Part shown: in pieces, positions 19,321-27,988 of the stretch
Position numbering within the stretch: position 1 is the first letter of the stretch
Layout of the letters: each line of letters begins with the position of its first letter
Assembly: GCF_017795745.1 (NCBI RefSeq)
Contig: NZ_CP059067.1
Location: forward strand, 4,588,001-4,652,000
Length of the DNA: 64,000 nt
Direction: 5' to 3'
DNA from: Rhizobacter sp. AJA081-3
Lineage (GTDB): Bacteria; Pseudomonadota; Gammaproteobacteria; Burkholderiales; Burkholderiaceae_C
Notes under the pieces: model-generated
Databases searched by the model: none
What the model saw: only the letters and a program-made list of their open reading frames with translations
Told to the model about the DNA's origin: nothing
Position numbers and translations under genes: made by a program

Positions 19321-20541
19321 ATGAACCCTGGTGCCCGCGCACTCGCGTTGACGCTGTCCCTTGCCGCCCCCACCCTGTTCAGCGGCTGTGGCCCGAGCCA
19401 GGCCCAGGGCGGGCCGCCGATGGCCCCGCCGGTGTCCGCCGCGCCGGCCGTGAGCAAGAACGTGCCCCTGTACGACGAGTTCAGCGGCCGCCTCGAGGCG
19501 GTCGAGACGGTCGAGCTGCGTTCGCGCGTCGCCGGCACGCTGCAGCGCGTGCACTTCCGTGACGGCCAGGAGCTCAAGCGCGGCGAGCTGATGTTCAGCA
19601 TCGACGCGCGGCCCTTTGCTGCCGAACTGAGCCGGCTGGAAGCGCAGCTCGCCGCGGCGCGCAGTGCCGAGGGCCTGGCCGCCAGCGAGCTCGCGCGCTC
19701 GAAGAAGCTGCTCGAGCAGAAGGCCGTCTCGCAGCAGGAAGCCGACCAGGCCGAGGCCGCCGTGCGCAACGCCGCTGCCGTGGTGCGCGCCGCCGAAGCT
19801 GCGGTGTCGGCCGCGAAGCTGAACGTCGAGTACACGCAGATCCGCGCGCCGATCGCCGGCCGCGCGTCGCGCGCCAACGTCACCGCCGGCAACCTGGTCG
19901 GCGTGGGTGAGCCGGTGCTGACCACGCTGGTCGCACAGGACAAGGTGCATGCCTGGTTCGACGTCAGCGAGCAGGCTTTCCTGCGCACGCGCGCGCAGAT
20001 GAAGCTCAACGCCACGCCGAAGGTCGAAATGGCCCTGGCCGACGAGAGCGGGTTCCCGCATGCCGGCGCCGTCGACTTCGTCGACAACCGGCTCAACCCG
20101 GCCACCGGCGCGATCCGCATGCGCGCGGTGTTCGACAACCGCGACCGGCGCTTCACCCCGGGGCTGTTCGCCAAGCTGCGCCTGGGCGGCGGCACCGCCA
20201 CCGGCGCGGTGCTCACGCCCGAGCGCGCCATCGGCACCGACCAGACCAAGCGCTACGTGTTCGTCGTCGGCCCCGACAAGACGGCGCAGTTCCGCGAGGT
20301 GCAGCTCGGTCCGCTGGACGGCGGCATGCGCGTCGTCACGAGCGGCCTGAAGGCCGGCGAGCTGGTGGTGGTCAACGGCCTGCAGCGCGTGCGCCCCGGC
20401 GCGCCGCTGAACGCGCAGGTGCTGGCCGTCGATGCGCAGGGCATGCCGGTCGAGCCGCCGCCCCCGCCGCCTCCCGGCTCGGCCCCCGCGCCCACGCCGC
20501 CGGCCAGCGATGCCAAGGGCGCCTCGCCGAAGAAGGCGTGA
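19321..20541 (+). CDS. RND efflux periplasmic adaptor lipoprotein (MexE-like)
   Basis: The 406-residue membrane-fusion protein links an inner-membrane RND pump with its outer-membrane channel. A lipobox TLFSGC (about 18-23) ends the signal sequence. The lipoyl halves (RVAGTLQRVHF and IRAPIAGRASR) flank an alpha-hairpin rich in alanine and glutamate (about 100-160), then come beta-barrel and membrane-proximal domains. The C-terminus is an unusual proline run. It is first of three genes, 10 bases before the pump. No dedicated regulator is adjacent. Confidence 0.92.
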   Translation: MNPGARALALTLSLAAPTLFSGCGPSQAQGGPPMAPPVSAAPAVSKNVPLYDEFSGRLEAVETVELRSRVAGTLQRVHFRDGQELKRGELMFSIDARPFAAELSRLEAQLAAARSAEGLAASELARSKKLLEQKAVSQQEADQAEAAVRNAAAVVRAAEAAVSAAKLNVEYTQIRAPIAGRASRANVTAGNLVGVGEPVLTTLVAQDKVHAWFDVSEQAFLRTRAQMKLNATPKVEMALADESGFPHAGAVDFVDNRLNPATGAIRMRAVFDNRDRRFTPGLFAKLRLGGGTATGAVLTPERAIGTDQTKRYVFVVGPDKTAQFREVQLGPLDGGMRVVTSGLKAGELVVVNGLQRVRPGAPLNAQVLAVDAQGMPVEPPPPPPPGSAPAPTPPASDAKGASPKKA

Positions 20542-20551
20542 GGCGCAGCAC

Positions 20552-23500
20552 ATGAACATCTCACGCTTCTTCATCGACCGGCCGCGTTTCGCGGCGGTGC
20601 TGTCCATCCTCATTTTCCTGGTCGGCCTGATCGCGCTGCAGCGGCTGCCGATCTCCGAGTACCCCGAGGTCACGCCGCCGCAGGTGGTGGTGCGTGCGCA
20701 GTTCCCCGGCGCCAACCCGCGCGTGATCGCCGAGACGGTGGCCACGCCGCTGGAAGAGCAGATCAACGGCGTCGAGAACATGCTGTACATGAACAGTCAG
20801 GCCTCGGCCGACGGTTCGATGACGCTGTCGATCAGCTTCAAGATCGGCACCAACCCCGAGGTCGCCGCCACCGAGGTGCAGAACCGCGTCAACCGCGCGC
20901 TGCCGCGTCTGCCCGAGGTCGTGCGGCAGATCGGCGTGACCACCGAGAAGAGTTCGCCGAACTTCATCATGGTGGTGCACATGGTCTCGCCGGACCAGCG
21001 CTACGACGCGCTGTACCTGCGCAACTACGCGGCGCTGAACGTGCGCGACCGGATGCTGCGCATCCCCGGCATCGGCACCGTGCTGACTTTCGGCTCGGGC
21101 GACTACGCGATGCGCATCTGGCTCGACCCGGGCAAGCTCGCCGCACGCAACCTCACCTCGGCCGACGTGGTGAAGGCGCTGCGCGAGCAGAACGCGCAGG
21201 TCGCCGCCGGCGTGGTCGGCGCGCCGCCCTCGCCCGGCCACACCGACTTCCAGCTTGCCGTGAACACGCAGGGCCGGCTGACCAGCGAGGCGGAGTTCGC
21301 CGACGTGATCGTCAGCGCCGACACCGCCGACGGCTCGCTCGTGCGCATCAAGGACATCGGCCGCGTCGAGCTCGGCCCGAACACCTATGCGCTGGGCTCG
21401 CTTCTGAACAACAAGGAAGCGGCGGCGATCGGCATCTTCCAGGCGCCGAACTCGAACGCGCTGGCGCTGTCGAGCGCGGTGCGCGCGACCATGGAGGAGC
21501 TGAAGGCGAACTTCCCGCCCGGCGTGGACTACCAGATCGTCTACGACCCGACGCGCTTCGTGCGCACCTCGATCGAGAAGGTCGTCTCCACGCTGGTCGA
21601 GGCGATCCTGCTCGTCGTGCTGGTGGTGGTGGTGTTCCTGCAGACCTGGCGCGCCTCGGTGATCCCGCTGCTGGCGGTGCCGGTGTCCATCGTCGGTACC
21701 TTCGCCGTACTGCTGGCCCTCGGCTTCTCGATCAACACGCTCACGCTCTTCGGCCTGGTGCTGTCGATCGGCATCGTCGTCGACGACGCCATCGTGGTGG
21801 TCGAGAACGTCGAGCGCAACATCGAGGCGGGCCTGTCGCCGCGCGACGCCGCGGTGCACGCGATGCAGGAGGTCTCGGGCCCGATCGTCGCCATCGGCCT
21901 GGTGCTGTGCGCGGTGTTCGTGCCGCTGGCCTTCGTCAGCGGCCTGGAAGGCCAGTTCTACCGGCAGTTCGCGGTGACGATCGCCATCTCGACGGTCATC
22001 TCGGCCTTCAACTCGCTGACGCTGTCGCCGGCGATGGCCGCCATCCTGCTGCAGCCGAACGACATGCCCAAGGACCGGCTGACGCGCGCGATGAACGCGC
22101 TGTTCGGCGGTTTCTTCCGCTGGTTCAACCGCGTCTTCAAGCGCAGCAGCGAACGCTACTCGCAGGGCGTGACCACGGTGGTGGCCAAGCGAAAGGTGCT
22201 CTCGCTGGTCATCTACGCGGTGCTGCTCGGCGCGGCCGTGCTGCTGTTCCTGCGCGTGCCGCCGGGCTTCGTGCCGCAGCAGGACAAGCAGTACCTGATC
22301 GGCATCGCGCAGCTGCCCGAGGGTGCGAGCCTGCAGCGCACGACCGAGGTGATGCGGCGCCTGTCCGACATCGCCACCGGCGTGCCCGGAATCAAGGACT
22401 CGGTGGCCTTCCCCGGCCTGTCGATCAACGGCTTCACCGCCGCGCCGAACGCCGGCATCGTGTTCTTCGGCCTCGACGAGTTCGAGAAGCGCCAGACGCC
22501 CGAGCTCAGTGCCGACGCCATCGTCGGCCAGGTGAACATGCGCCTGGGCGCGATCCAGGACGCCTTCCTGTTCGTGCTCTCGCCGCCGCCGGTCAACGGG
22601 CTGGGCAACGCCAGCGGCTTCAAGCTGCAGATCCAGGACCGCGCCGGTCTCGGCGAAGGCGCGCTGCAGGGCGTGGTGCAGCAGCTGATGGGGCGCGTCT
22701 ACGGCAACCCGGACGGCGGCATCACGCAGTTCTTCAGCAACTACCAGATCAACGTGCCGCAGCTGTTCGCCGACGTCGACCGCACCAAGGCCAAGCAGAT
22801 GGGCGTGAGCCTGACCGACGTCTACGAGACCATGCAGACCTACCTGGGCTCGCTGTACGTCAACGACTTCAACCGCTTCGGCCGCACCTTCCAGGTCATC
22901 GTGCAGGCTGACGCCGACTTCCGCGCCAAGGCCGAGGACATCGGCCGCTTGAAGATCCGCAATAACAAGGGCCAGATGGTGCCGCTGGCGGCGATCATGA
23001 CGGTGCAACCCGCCTTCGGTCCCGGCGCGGTGACGCGCTACAACGGCTTCTTCTCGGCCGACATCAACGGCGCGCCCAAGCCCGGCGTGAGCTCGGGCCA
23101 GGCGCAGGCGGAGATGGAGAAGATCCTCGCCGAGACGCTGCCGCGCGGCCTGGGCTACGAATGGACCGAGCTGGTCTACCAGGAGAAGATCGCCGGCAAC
23201 ACCATGGCGCTGATCTTCCCGCTGTGCGTGCTGCTGGTGTTCCTCGTGCTTGCAGCCACCTACGAGAGCTGGACGCTGCCGCTGGCCATCATCCTGATCG
23301 TGCCGATGTGCATCCTCTCGGCGATGGCCGGGGTGTGGATCAGCGGCCTGCTCGGCGCGCCCGGCGACAACAACATCTTCACCAAGGTGGCGCTGGTCGT
23401 GCTGGTCGGACTGGCTTGCAAGAACGCCATCCTGATCGTCGAGTTCGCCAAGGACCTGGAAGAAAAAGGCGAGAAGCTGATGCACGCCATCGTGCATGCC

Positions 23501-23767
23501 ACGCGCATGCGGCTGCGGCCGATCCTGATGACCTCGATCGCGTTCATTGCCGGCGTGATCCCGCTGGTGCTGTCCACCGGCGCGGGCGCCGAGATGCGCC
23601 GCGCAATGGGCATCGCGGTGTTCTCCGGCATGCTGGGCGTGACCTTCTTCGGCCTGTTCCTCACGCCGGTGTTCTACGTGGTGCTGCGCCGGCTCACCGA
23701 GAAGCGGCGCGCCGCCGCGGCGCACGCCAAGGCGGTGGCCCTGCTGCACGGAGGCGACCATGCGTGA
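20552..23767 (+). CDS. RND multidrug efflux pump, inner-membrane transporter (MexF-like)
   Basis: The 1071-residue HAE1-family pump begins with FFIDRPRFA and LPISEYPEVTPP, which are typical. Twelve membrane helices are predicted, with two large periplasmic loops. The proton-relay motif VDDAIVVVENVERN in helix 4 contains the paired aspartates, and a lysine follows in helix 10 (LACKNAILIVEF). Substrates of such pumps are drugs, dyes and solvents; the actual spectrum cannot be read. The gene overlaps the outer-membrane channel gene by 8 bases (ATGCGTGA). Confidence 0.95.
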   Translation: MNISRFFIDRPRFAAVLSILIFLVGLIALQRLPISEYPEVTPPQVVVRAQFPGANPRVIAETVATPLEEQINGVENMLYMNSQASADGSMTLSISFKIGTNPEVAATEVQNRVNRALPRLPEVVRQIGVTTEKSSPNFIMVVHMVSPDQRYDALYLRNYAALNVRDRMLRIPGIGTVLTFGSGDYAMRIWLDPGKLAARNLTSADVVKALREQNAQVAAGVVGAPPSPGHTDFQLAVNTQGRLTSEAEFADVIVSADTADGSLVRIKDIGRVELGPNTYALGSLLNNKEAAAIGIFQAPNSNALALSSAVRATMEELKANFPPGVDYQIVYDPTRFVRTSIEKVVSTLVEAILLVVLVVVVFLQTWRASVIPLLAVPVSIVGTFAVLLALGFSINTLTLFGLVLSIGIVVDDAIVVVENVERNIEAGLSPRDAAVHAMQEVSGPIVAIGLVLCAVFVPLAFVSGLEGQFYRQFAVTIAISTVISAFNSLTLSPAMAAILLQPNDMPKDRLTRAMNALFGGFFRWFNRVFKRSSERYSQGVTTVVAKRKVLSLVIYAVLLGAAVLLFLRVPPGFVPQQDKQYLIGIAQLPEGASLQRTTEVMRRLSDIATGVPGIKDSVAFPGLSINGFTAAPNAGIVFFGLDEFEKRQTPELSADAIVGQVNMRLGAIQDAFLFVLSPPPVNGLGNASGFKLQIQDRAGLGEGALQGVVQQLMGRVYGNPDGGITQFFSNYQINVPQLFADVDRTKAKQMGVSLTDVYETMQTYLGSLYVNDFNRFGRTFQVIVQADADFRAKAEDIGRLKIRNNKGQMVPLAAIMTVQPAFGPGAVTRYNGFFSADINGAPKPGVSSGQAQAEMEKILAETLPRGLGYEWTELVYQEKIAGNTMALIFPLCVLLVFLVLAATYESWTLPLAIILIVPMCILSAMAGVWISGLLGAPGDNNIFTKVALVVLVGLACKNAILIVEFAKDLEEKGEKLMHAIVHATRMRLRPILMTSIAFIAGVIPLVLSTGAGAEMRRAMGIAVFSGMLGVTFFGLFLTPVFYVVLRRLTEKRRAAAAHAKAVALLHGGDHA

Positions 23768-25142
23768 GCGCCTGACCCTGACCACGCTGGCCGCCGCGGC
23801 CCTGCTCGCCGGCTGCGCCGCCGGGCCGGACTACCGCGCGCCGGCCGCCCCGGTCGAACCCGCGTTCGTGATGCCCGCGGCCAACGCCGAACCGGCCGCC
23901 GCGTTCTGGCGCGGCTTCGGCGACCCGGTCCTCGACACGCTGCTCGCCGATGCCGTGACCGCCAATGCCGACGTGCGGCTCGCGCAGGCGCGCCTGCGCG
24001 AAGCACGCGCGCTGGCCGGCGAGACCGATGCCGGCCGGCTGCCGACGCTGGGCCTGGGTGCCGGCGCCGGCCGCGGCAATCAGATCGGTTTCCCGATCGA
24101 CAACTACGCCACCGTGTCGGCCAGCTTCAACTGGGAACTGGACTTCTTCGGCCGCACGCGCCGCGCCAGCGAATCAGCAGCAGCCCAGGTGCAGGCCGGC
24201 GAGGCCGGCGTGGCCGCCGCCCAGCGACTCGTCGGCGCCGAGCTGGCCACGCAGTACGTCGCCTTGCGCGCCTTGCAGCAGCGGCTCGTGGTGGCGCAGG
24301 AGTCGCTCGTCAACCAGCGCGAGTCGCAGCGCATCGTGCATTCGCGCGCCGACCTCGGCCGCGGCACGCCGCTGGACGTGGCGCGCGCGAATGCGCTGGT
24401 CGAGAGCACCGAGGCGACCATCCCGGCACTGCAGGGTGCGATCGAGCGCAGCGCGCTGCGCATCGCCACGCTGGCCGGCCGCAACCCGCGCGCGACGCTG
24501 GCGCTGCTTGCGGACACCAAACCAATGCCCAGCCTGCCGACCGCGAACGCCGAGGCGCTGGCCGCCGGCACGCCGCAAGGCCTGCTCGAACGCCGGCCCG
24601 ACATCCGCCTCGCCGAACGGCAGCTCGCCGCGGCCACGGCCAACGTGGGCGTCGCGCGCGCCGACCTCTATCCGCGCGTCAGCCTGGTCGGGCTGCTGGG
24701 CTTCACCAGCACGCGCATGGCCGATCTGTTCGACGCCGCCGGGCGCAACACCAACCTCGGCGCGAGCCTGAGCTGGACGGCGCTGGACTTCGGCCGGCTG
24801 CGCAATCGCATCGGCGCGAGCGAGGCGCGTGCCCAGCAGGCGCTGGTGCAGTGGGAGCAGACCGTGCAGCTGGCGCTCGAAGAGACCGAAGGCGCGCTGT
24901 CTTCGTACACGCGCAGCGTGCAGCAGGCGGCGCGGCTGGAGAACGCGGCTCGCGAGGCGGCCGAGGCGGCGCGGCTGGCGCGCGTGCGCTACGAGGCCGG
25001 CGCGTCGGACTTCCTCACCGTGCTCGACGCCGAGCGCACGCTGCTGGCGGCGCGCGACGCGCTGGTGCAGGCGCAGCAGGGCAGCCTGTCGGCGCTGGTG
25101 TCGGTGTATCGCGCGCTGGGCGGCGGCTGGGCCACGTCCTGA
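23760..25142 (+). CDS. RND outer-membrane efflux lipoprotein (OprN/NodT family)
   Basis: The 460-residue protein forms the outer-membrane channel of the tripartite pump. A lipobox LLAGCAAGPDY (about 17-27) marks it as a lipoprotein of the NodT branch. Two TolC-type repeats follow: FWRGFGDPVLDTLL at about 46 and the helical pairs near 60-200 and 280-440, with GLLERRPDIRLAERQLAAA as the usual link between them. The start overlaps the pump stop codon, so translation is coupled. Confidence 0.93.
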   Translation: MRERLTLTTLAAAALLAGCAAGPDYRAPAAPVEPAFVMPAANAEPAAAFWRGFGDPVLDTLLADAVTANADVRLAQARLREARALAGETDAGRLPTLGLGAGAGRGNQIGFPIDNYATVSASFNWELDFFGRTRRASESAAAQVQAGEAGVAAAQRLVGAELATQYVALRALQQRLVVAQESLVNQRESQRIVHSRADLGRGTPLDVARANALVESTEATIPALQGAIERSALRIATLAGRNPRATLALLADTKPMPSLPTANAEALAAGTPQGLLERRPDIRLAERQLAAATANVGVARADLYPRVSLVGLLGFTSTRMADLFDAAGRNTNLGASLSWTALDFGRLRNRIGASEARAQQALVQWEQTVQLALEETEGALSSYTRSVQQAARLENAAREAAEAARLARVRYEAGASDFLTVLDAERTLLAARDALVQAQQGSLSALVSVYRALGGGWATS

Positions 25143-25166
25143 GAGCGCCCTGCCGCTGCCGCGGGC

Positions 25167-26117
25167 TCACTTCTTCAGCGACGTGGTGTAGTTGGTCGGC
25201 TGGAAGCTGTAGCCCGCGCCCTGCGCGCTGAGGTGCCCGATGCCGGGGAAGGACAGGTGCGAGGCGCCGATGAAGTAGCCTTGCTTCGCCGCCTCGGCGA
25301 AGGCCTTGCGGCGTTGCGCGAGCGCGGCCTTCTGGTCGGTGTCGAAGGCGATCGTCACCGCCGGCGTGGCGAACTGCACCGCGGCCACGTGCATCAGGTC
25401 ACCCCACAGCACCAGCTTCTGGCCCTTGCTCTGGACCACATAGTTGCGGTGGCCCTTGGTGTGGCCATGCGTGGCGACCGCCTTGATGCCGGGCGCCAGT
25501 TCCTCGTCGGCGCTGATGGCCTTGAACCTTCCGGCATCGACGTAGGGCTTGAGCGAGGCCTGCGCACCCTGGAAGAAGCCCTTCGATTCCTTCGGCGCGG
25601 CCTCGAGGTTGGCGGCGCTGAGCCAGAAGTCGGCATCGGCCTGGTCGGCACGCACCACGGCGTTCGGGAAGACGATCTTGCCGTCGGCAGCGAGGCCGCC
25701 GACATGGTCCGGGTGCATGTGCGTGATGTAGATCTCGTCGACCTGCTCCGGCGTGTAGCCCGAGGCCTTCAGGTTGGCGACCAGGTTGCCCAGCGTCGGG
25801 CCGAACAGGCCTCCGGCGCCGGCGTCGATCAGCACCAGCTTCGATCCGGTGTTGACGAGGTAGCCGTTCACCGAGGTCTCCAGTGGCAGGCCGAGGCGCC
25901 ACTTGGCCAGCGCCGACTCGACCTTCTTCGGCGTCGTGCCCTGCAGCAGCTTCTCGACGTGCAGGCCGACGGTACCGTCGGACAGCGCGGTGACCTCGAA
26001 GTCGCCGAGCATCATGCGGTAGTAGCCGGGGGCCTGGGTCTGCACCTGCGGTGCGCCGGCCTGCGCAAGCGGTGCCATCAGCACGGCGGCAGCCAACGCG
26101 ATCGAACGGATCTTCAT
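25167..26117 (-). CDS. Exported metallo-beta-lactamase-fold hydrolase
   Basis: The 316-residue protein has a signal peptide (KIRSIALAAAVLMAPLAQAG, cleavage near 20) and the full metal-binding set: THMHPDHVGG (about 126-135), a histidine in ATHGHTKGH, an aspartate in LWGDLMH and a late histidine in GASHLSFPG. Two metal ions are expected. The group resembles periplasmic MBL-fold proteins related to lactonases; there is no sign that it is a true beta-lactamase. It lies downstream of metW with 50 bases between them. Confidence 0.8.
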   Translation of the reverse strand: MKIRSIALAAAVLMAPLAQAGAPQVQTQAPGYYRMMLGDFEVTALSDGTVGLHVEKLLQGTTPKKVESALAKWRLGLPLETSVNGYLVNTGSKLVLIDAGAGGLFGPTLGNLVANLKASGYTPEQVDEIYITHMHPDHVGGLAADGKIVFPNAVVRADQADADFWLSAANLEAAPKESKGFFQGAQASLKPYVDAGRFKAISADEELAPGIKAVATHGHTKGHRNYVVQSKGQKLVLWGDLMHVAAVQFATPAVTIAFDTDQKAALAQRRKAFAEAAKQGYFIGASHLSFPGIGHLSAQGAGYSFQPTNYTTSLKK

Positions 26118-26167
26118 GCGCTTCTCCTGGGTGTTCTTCGGGGAGCGCGCAGGATACGTTTTTTCGA

Positions 26168-26752
26168 TCAGCCTCGCTCGAACTTGAACACGGCCACGCT
26201 CGCCAGCAGGTTGGGCCAGGCGCGCACGATCTCGCCGGCCTGGATGCCGAAGGAATCGAGGATGGTCAGGCCGTCCTTGCGTGCCAGCACCTCGAAGTCG
26301 GCGTAGGTGCCCACGCGGATGTTCGGCGTGTCGTACCACTCGTAGGGCAGCGCCTTGGTCACCGGCATGCGGCCGCCGGCCACGCGCAGGCGGTTCGGCC
26401 AGTGCGCGAAGTTCGGGAAGCTGACCACGCCGATGCGGCCCACGCGCGCCGTCTCGCGCAGCATCTTCTCGGTGTTGCGCAGGTGCTGCAGGGTGTCGAG
26501 CTGCAGCACGACGTCGAAGCTCTTGTCCCCGAAGATCGCCAGGCCTTCCTCGAGGTTGAGCTGGATGACGTTGACGCCGCGCTGCGTGCAGGCGAGCACG
26601 TTGCCGTCGTCGATCTCGATGCCGTAGCCCGTGCAGCCGCGCTGATCCTGCAGGTAGGCCAGCAGCTCGCCGCGGCCGCAGCCGAGGTCGAGCACGCGCG
26701 AGCCCTTCGGCACCAGTTCCGCAATCAACTCCATGTCCTTGCGCTCGCTCAT
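26168..26752 (-). CDS. metW: Methionine biosynthesis protein MetW
   Basis: The 194-residue protein has a class I methyltransferase fold with SAM motif [15 protein letters not shown] (about 20-34) and [11 protein letters not shown]. MetW works with MetX in the acylation step of homoserine in many proteobacteria. The start ATG overlaps the metX stop codon as ATGA (26752-26749). The metX-metW pair is the conserved operon and sits behind the SAM-II element. Confidence 0.95.
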   Translation of the reverse strand: MSERKDMELIAELVPKGSRVLDLGCGRGELLAYLQDQRGCTGYGIEIDDGNVLACTQRGVNVIQLNLEEGLAIFGDKSFDVVLQLDTLQHLRNTEKMLRETARVGRIGVVSFPNFAHWPNRLRVAGGRMPVTKALPYEWYDTPNIRVGTYADFEVLARKDGLTILDSFGIQAGEIVRAWPNLLASVAVFKFERG

Positions 26753-27882
26753 GCCTGCACCTCCTTCGCGAGGTTGTCGAAGCAGGCGCGCAGCACGCCG
26801 TGGTAGCGCGGGTCCTCGAGCAGGAAGGCATCGTGGCCGTGCGGCGCGGCGATCTCGGCGTAGCTGACGCGGTGCCGGTTGTCGAGCAGCGCCTTGACGA
26901 TCTCGCGCGAGCGCGCCGGCGAGAAGCGCCAGTCGGTGGTGAAGCTGACCAGCTGGAAGCGGCAGGTGGCGCCGGCGAAGGCGCGCGTGAGGTCGCCGCC
27001 GAAGGCCCGCGCCGGGTCGAAGTAGTCGAGCGCGCGGGTGATCAGCAGGTAGGTGTTGGCGTCGAAGTACTCGCTGAACTTGTCGCCCTGGTGGCGCAGG
27101 TAGCTCTCGATCTCGAACTCGATCTCCTGCGTCGAGTAGCCCAGCTCGGCGGCGCGCAGGTTGCGGCCGAACTTCTGCTCCATCGCGTCGTCGGAGAGGT
27201 AGGTGATGTGGCCGATCATGCGGGCCACGCGCAGGCCGCGCTTGGGCACCACGCCGTGCTGGTAGAAGTGGCCGCCGTGGAACTCGGGGTCGGTGATGAT
27301 GGCGCGCCTTGCGACCTCGTTGAAGGCGATGTTCTGCGCCGACAGGTTGGGCGCGGTGGCCACCGCGATGCACTGGCGCAGCCGGTCGGGGAAGCGCAGC
27401 GACCAGCTCAGCGCCTGCATGCCGCCCAGGCTGCCGCCGAGCACCGCGGCGAGTTGGCGGATGCCCATGCGGTCGAGCAGGCGCGCCTGCGCGTCGACCC
27501 AGTCCTCCACCGTGACCACCGGGAAGTCGGCGCCATAGATGCGGCCGGTGGCCGGGTTCACGTGCATCGGCCCGGTGGAGCCGAAGCACGAACCGGGGTT
27601 GTTGACGCCGATGACGAAGAACCGGTCGGTGTCCAGCGGCTTGCCGGGGCCGACGAGGTTGTCCCACCAACCTTCGCTCTTCGGCTGGTCGGAGTAGGTG
27701 CCGGCGACGTGGTGCGAGGCGTTCAGCGCATGGCACACCAGCACGGCGTTGCTGCGCTGCGCGTTCAGCCTGCCGTAGGTCTCGTAGACGATCGTGTAGT
27801 TCGCGAGCTGCGCGCCGCTTTGCAGCGGCAGCGGCTCGTCGAAAGTCATCGATTGCGGTTGGACGTGGCCCAGCGATCCCAT
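26749..27882 (-). CDS. metX: Homoserine O-acyltransferase MetX
   Basis: The 377-residue alpha/beta-hydrolase enzyme acylates homoserine in the first committed step to methionine. Visible are [10 protein letters not shown] (about 48-57), [15 protein letters not shown], nucleophile motif GGSLGGMQ and the C-terminal histidine in [11 protein letters not shown]. Whether acetyl or succinyl is the donor cannot be decided by eye. The ATG at 27882 was chosen; a longer reading frame back to 27924 would be made of the terminator hairpin itself. Expression is predicted to fall when SAM is high, through the SAM-II leader. Confidence 0.96.
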   Translation of the reverse strand: MGSLGHVQPQSMTFDEPLPLQSGAQLANYTIVYETYGRLNAQRSNAVLVCHALNASHHVAGTYSDQPKSEGWWDNLVGPGKPLDTDRFFVIGVNNPGSCFGSTGPMHVNPATGRIYGADFPVVTVEDWVDAQARLLDRMGIRQLAAVLGGSLGGMQALSWSLRFPDRLRQCIAVATAPNLSAQNIAFNEVARRAIITDPEFHGGHFYQHGVVPKRGLRVARMIGHITYLSDDAMEQKFGRNLRAAELGYSTQEIEFEIESYLRHQGDKFSEYFDANTYLLITRALDYFDPARAFGGDLTRAFAGATCRFQLVSFTTDWRFSPARSREIVKALLDNRHRVSYAEIAAPHGHDAFLLEDPRYHGVLRACFDNLAKEVQA

Positions 27883-27890
27883 GACGCCCC

Positions 27891-27930
27891 AAAGAAAACA
27901 CCCGGCGCCGCCAAAGCGGAACACCGGGTG
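27891..27930 (-). terminator. Rho-independent terminator in the metX leader
   Basis: On the minus strand CACCCGG (27930-27924) pairs with CCGGGTG (27905-27899) around an inner CCGC-TTT-GGCGG stem, followed by TTTTCTTT (27898-27891). It ends only 8 bases before the metX ATG, so it is the probable expression platform of the riboswitch, and also a stop for read-through from the VanW-type gene. The aptamer loop UCCGGC (27975-27970) could pair with GCCGGG of the 3-prime arm (27906-27901), an inferred antiterminator. Confidence 0.75.
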
Positions 27931-27935
27931 GGCGT

Positions 27936-27988
27936 CCTGTCTTTAGCTGTACTTATAAAGCGCTCGCAAGCCGGAACAAATCAGCGCT
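27936..27988 (-). ncRNA. SAM-II riboswitch aptamer
   Basis: The 53-base element matches the SAM-II pattern: P1 5-prime strand AGCGC (27988-27984), the invariant UGAUUU directly after it, P1 3-prime strand GCGCU (27963-27959), then a 3-prime tail UUAUAAGUACAGCUAAAGACAGG. That tail parallels the conserved tail ending GCUAAAAAGGG, which folds back as the H-type pseudoknot. SAM-II elements control methionine genes such as metX, which is the gene here. The UGA of UGAUUU is at the same time the stop codon of the upstream VanW-type gene. Confidence 0.85.

Noticed and set aside
20561-23785. Very long minus-strand reading frame opposite the RND pump, and a similar one opposite maeB (2527-4872)
   Set aside because: Histidine/arginine/glutamine-rich composition typical of the antisense of GC-rich genes; no ribosome site and no recognisable domain.
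25167-26117. Beta-lactamase resistance gene
   Set aside because: The metal motif is general for the fold; sequence outside it does not resemble class B beta-lactamases and no resistance context exists.
27883-27924. Longer metX start at GTG 27924
   Set aside because: The extra codons are exactly the terminator hairpin and its T-run, and the MetX family begins near the ATG at 27882.
27952-27979. Promoter-like TTGTTC-N16-TATAAG on the minus strand before metX
   Set aside because: Both hexamers lie inside the SAM-II aptamer. A transcript starting there would lack most of the aptamer, and the sequence is explained by the conserved riboswitch bases.
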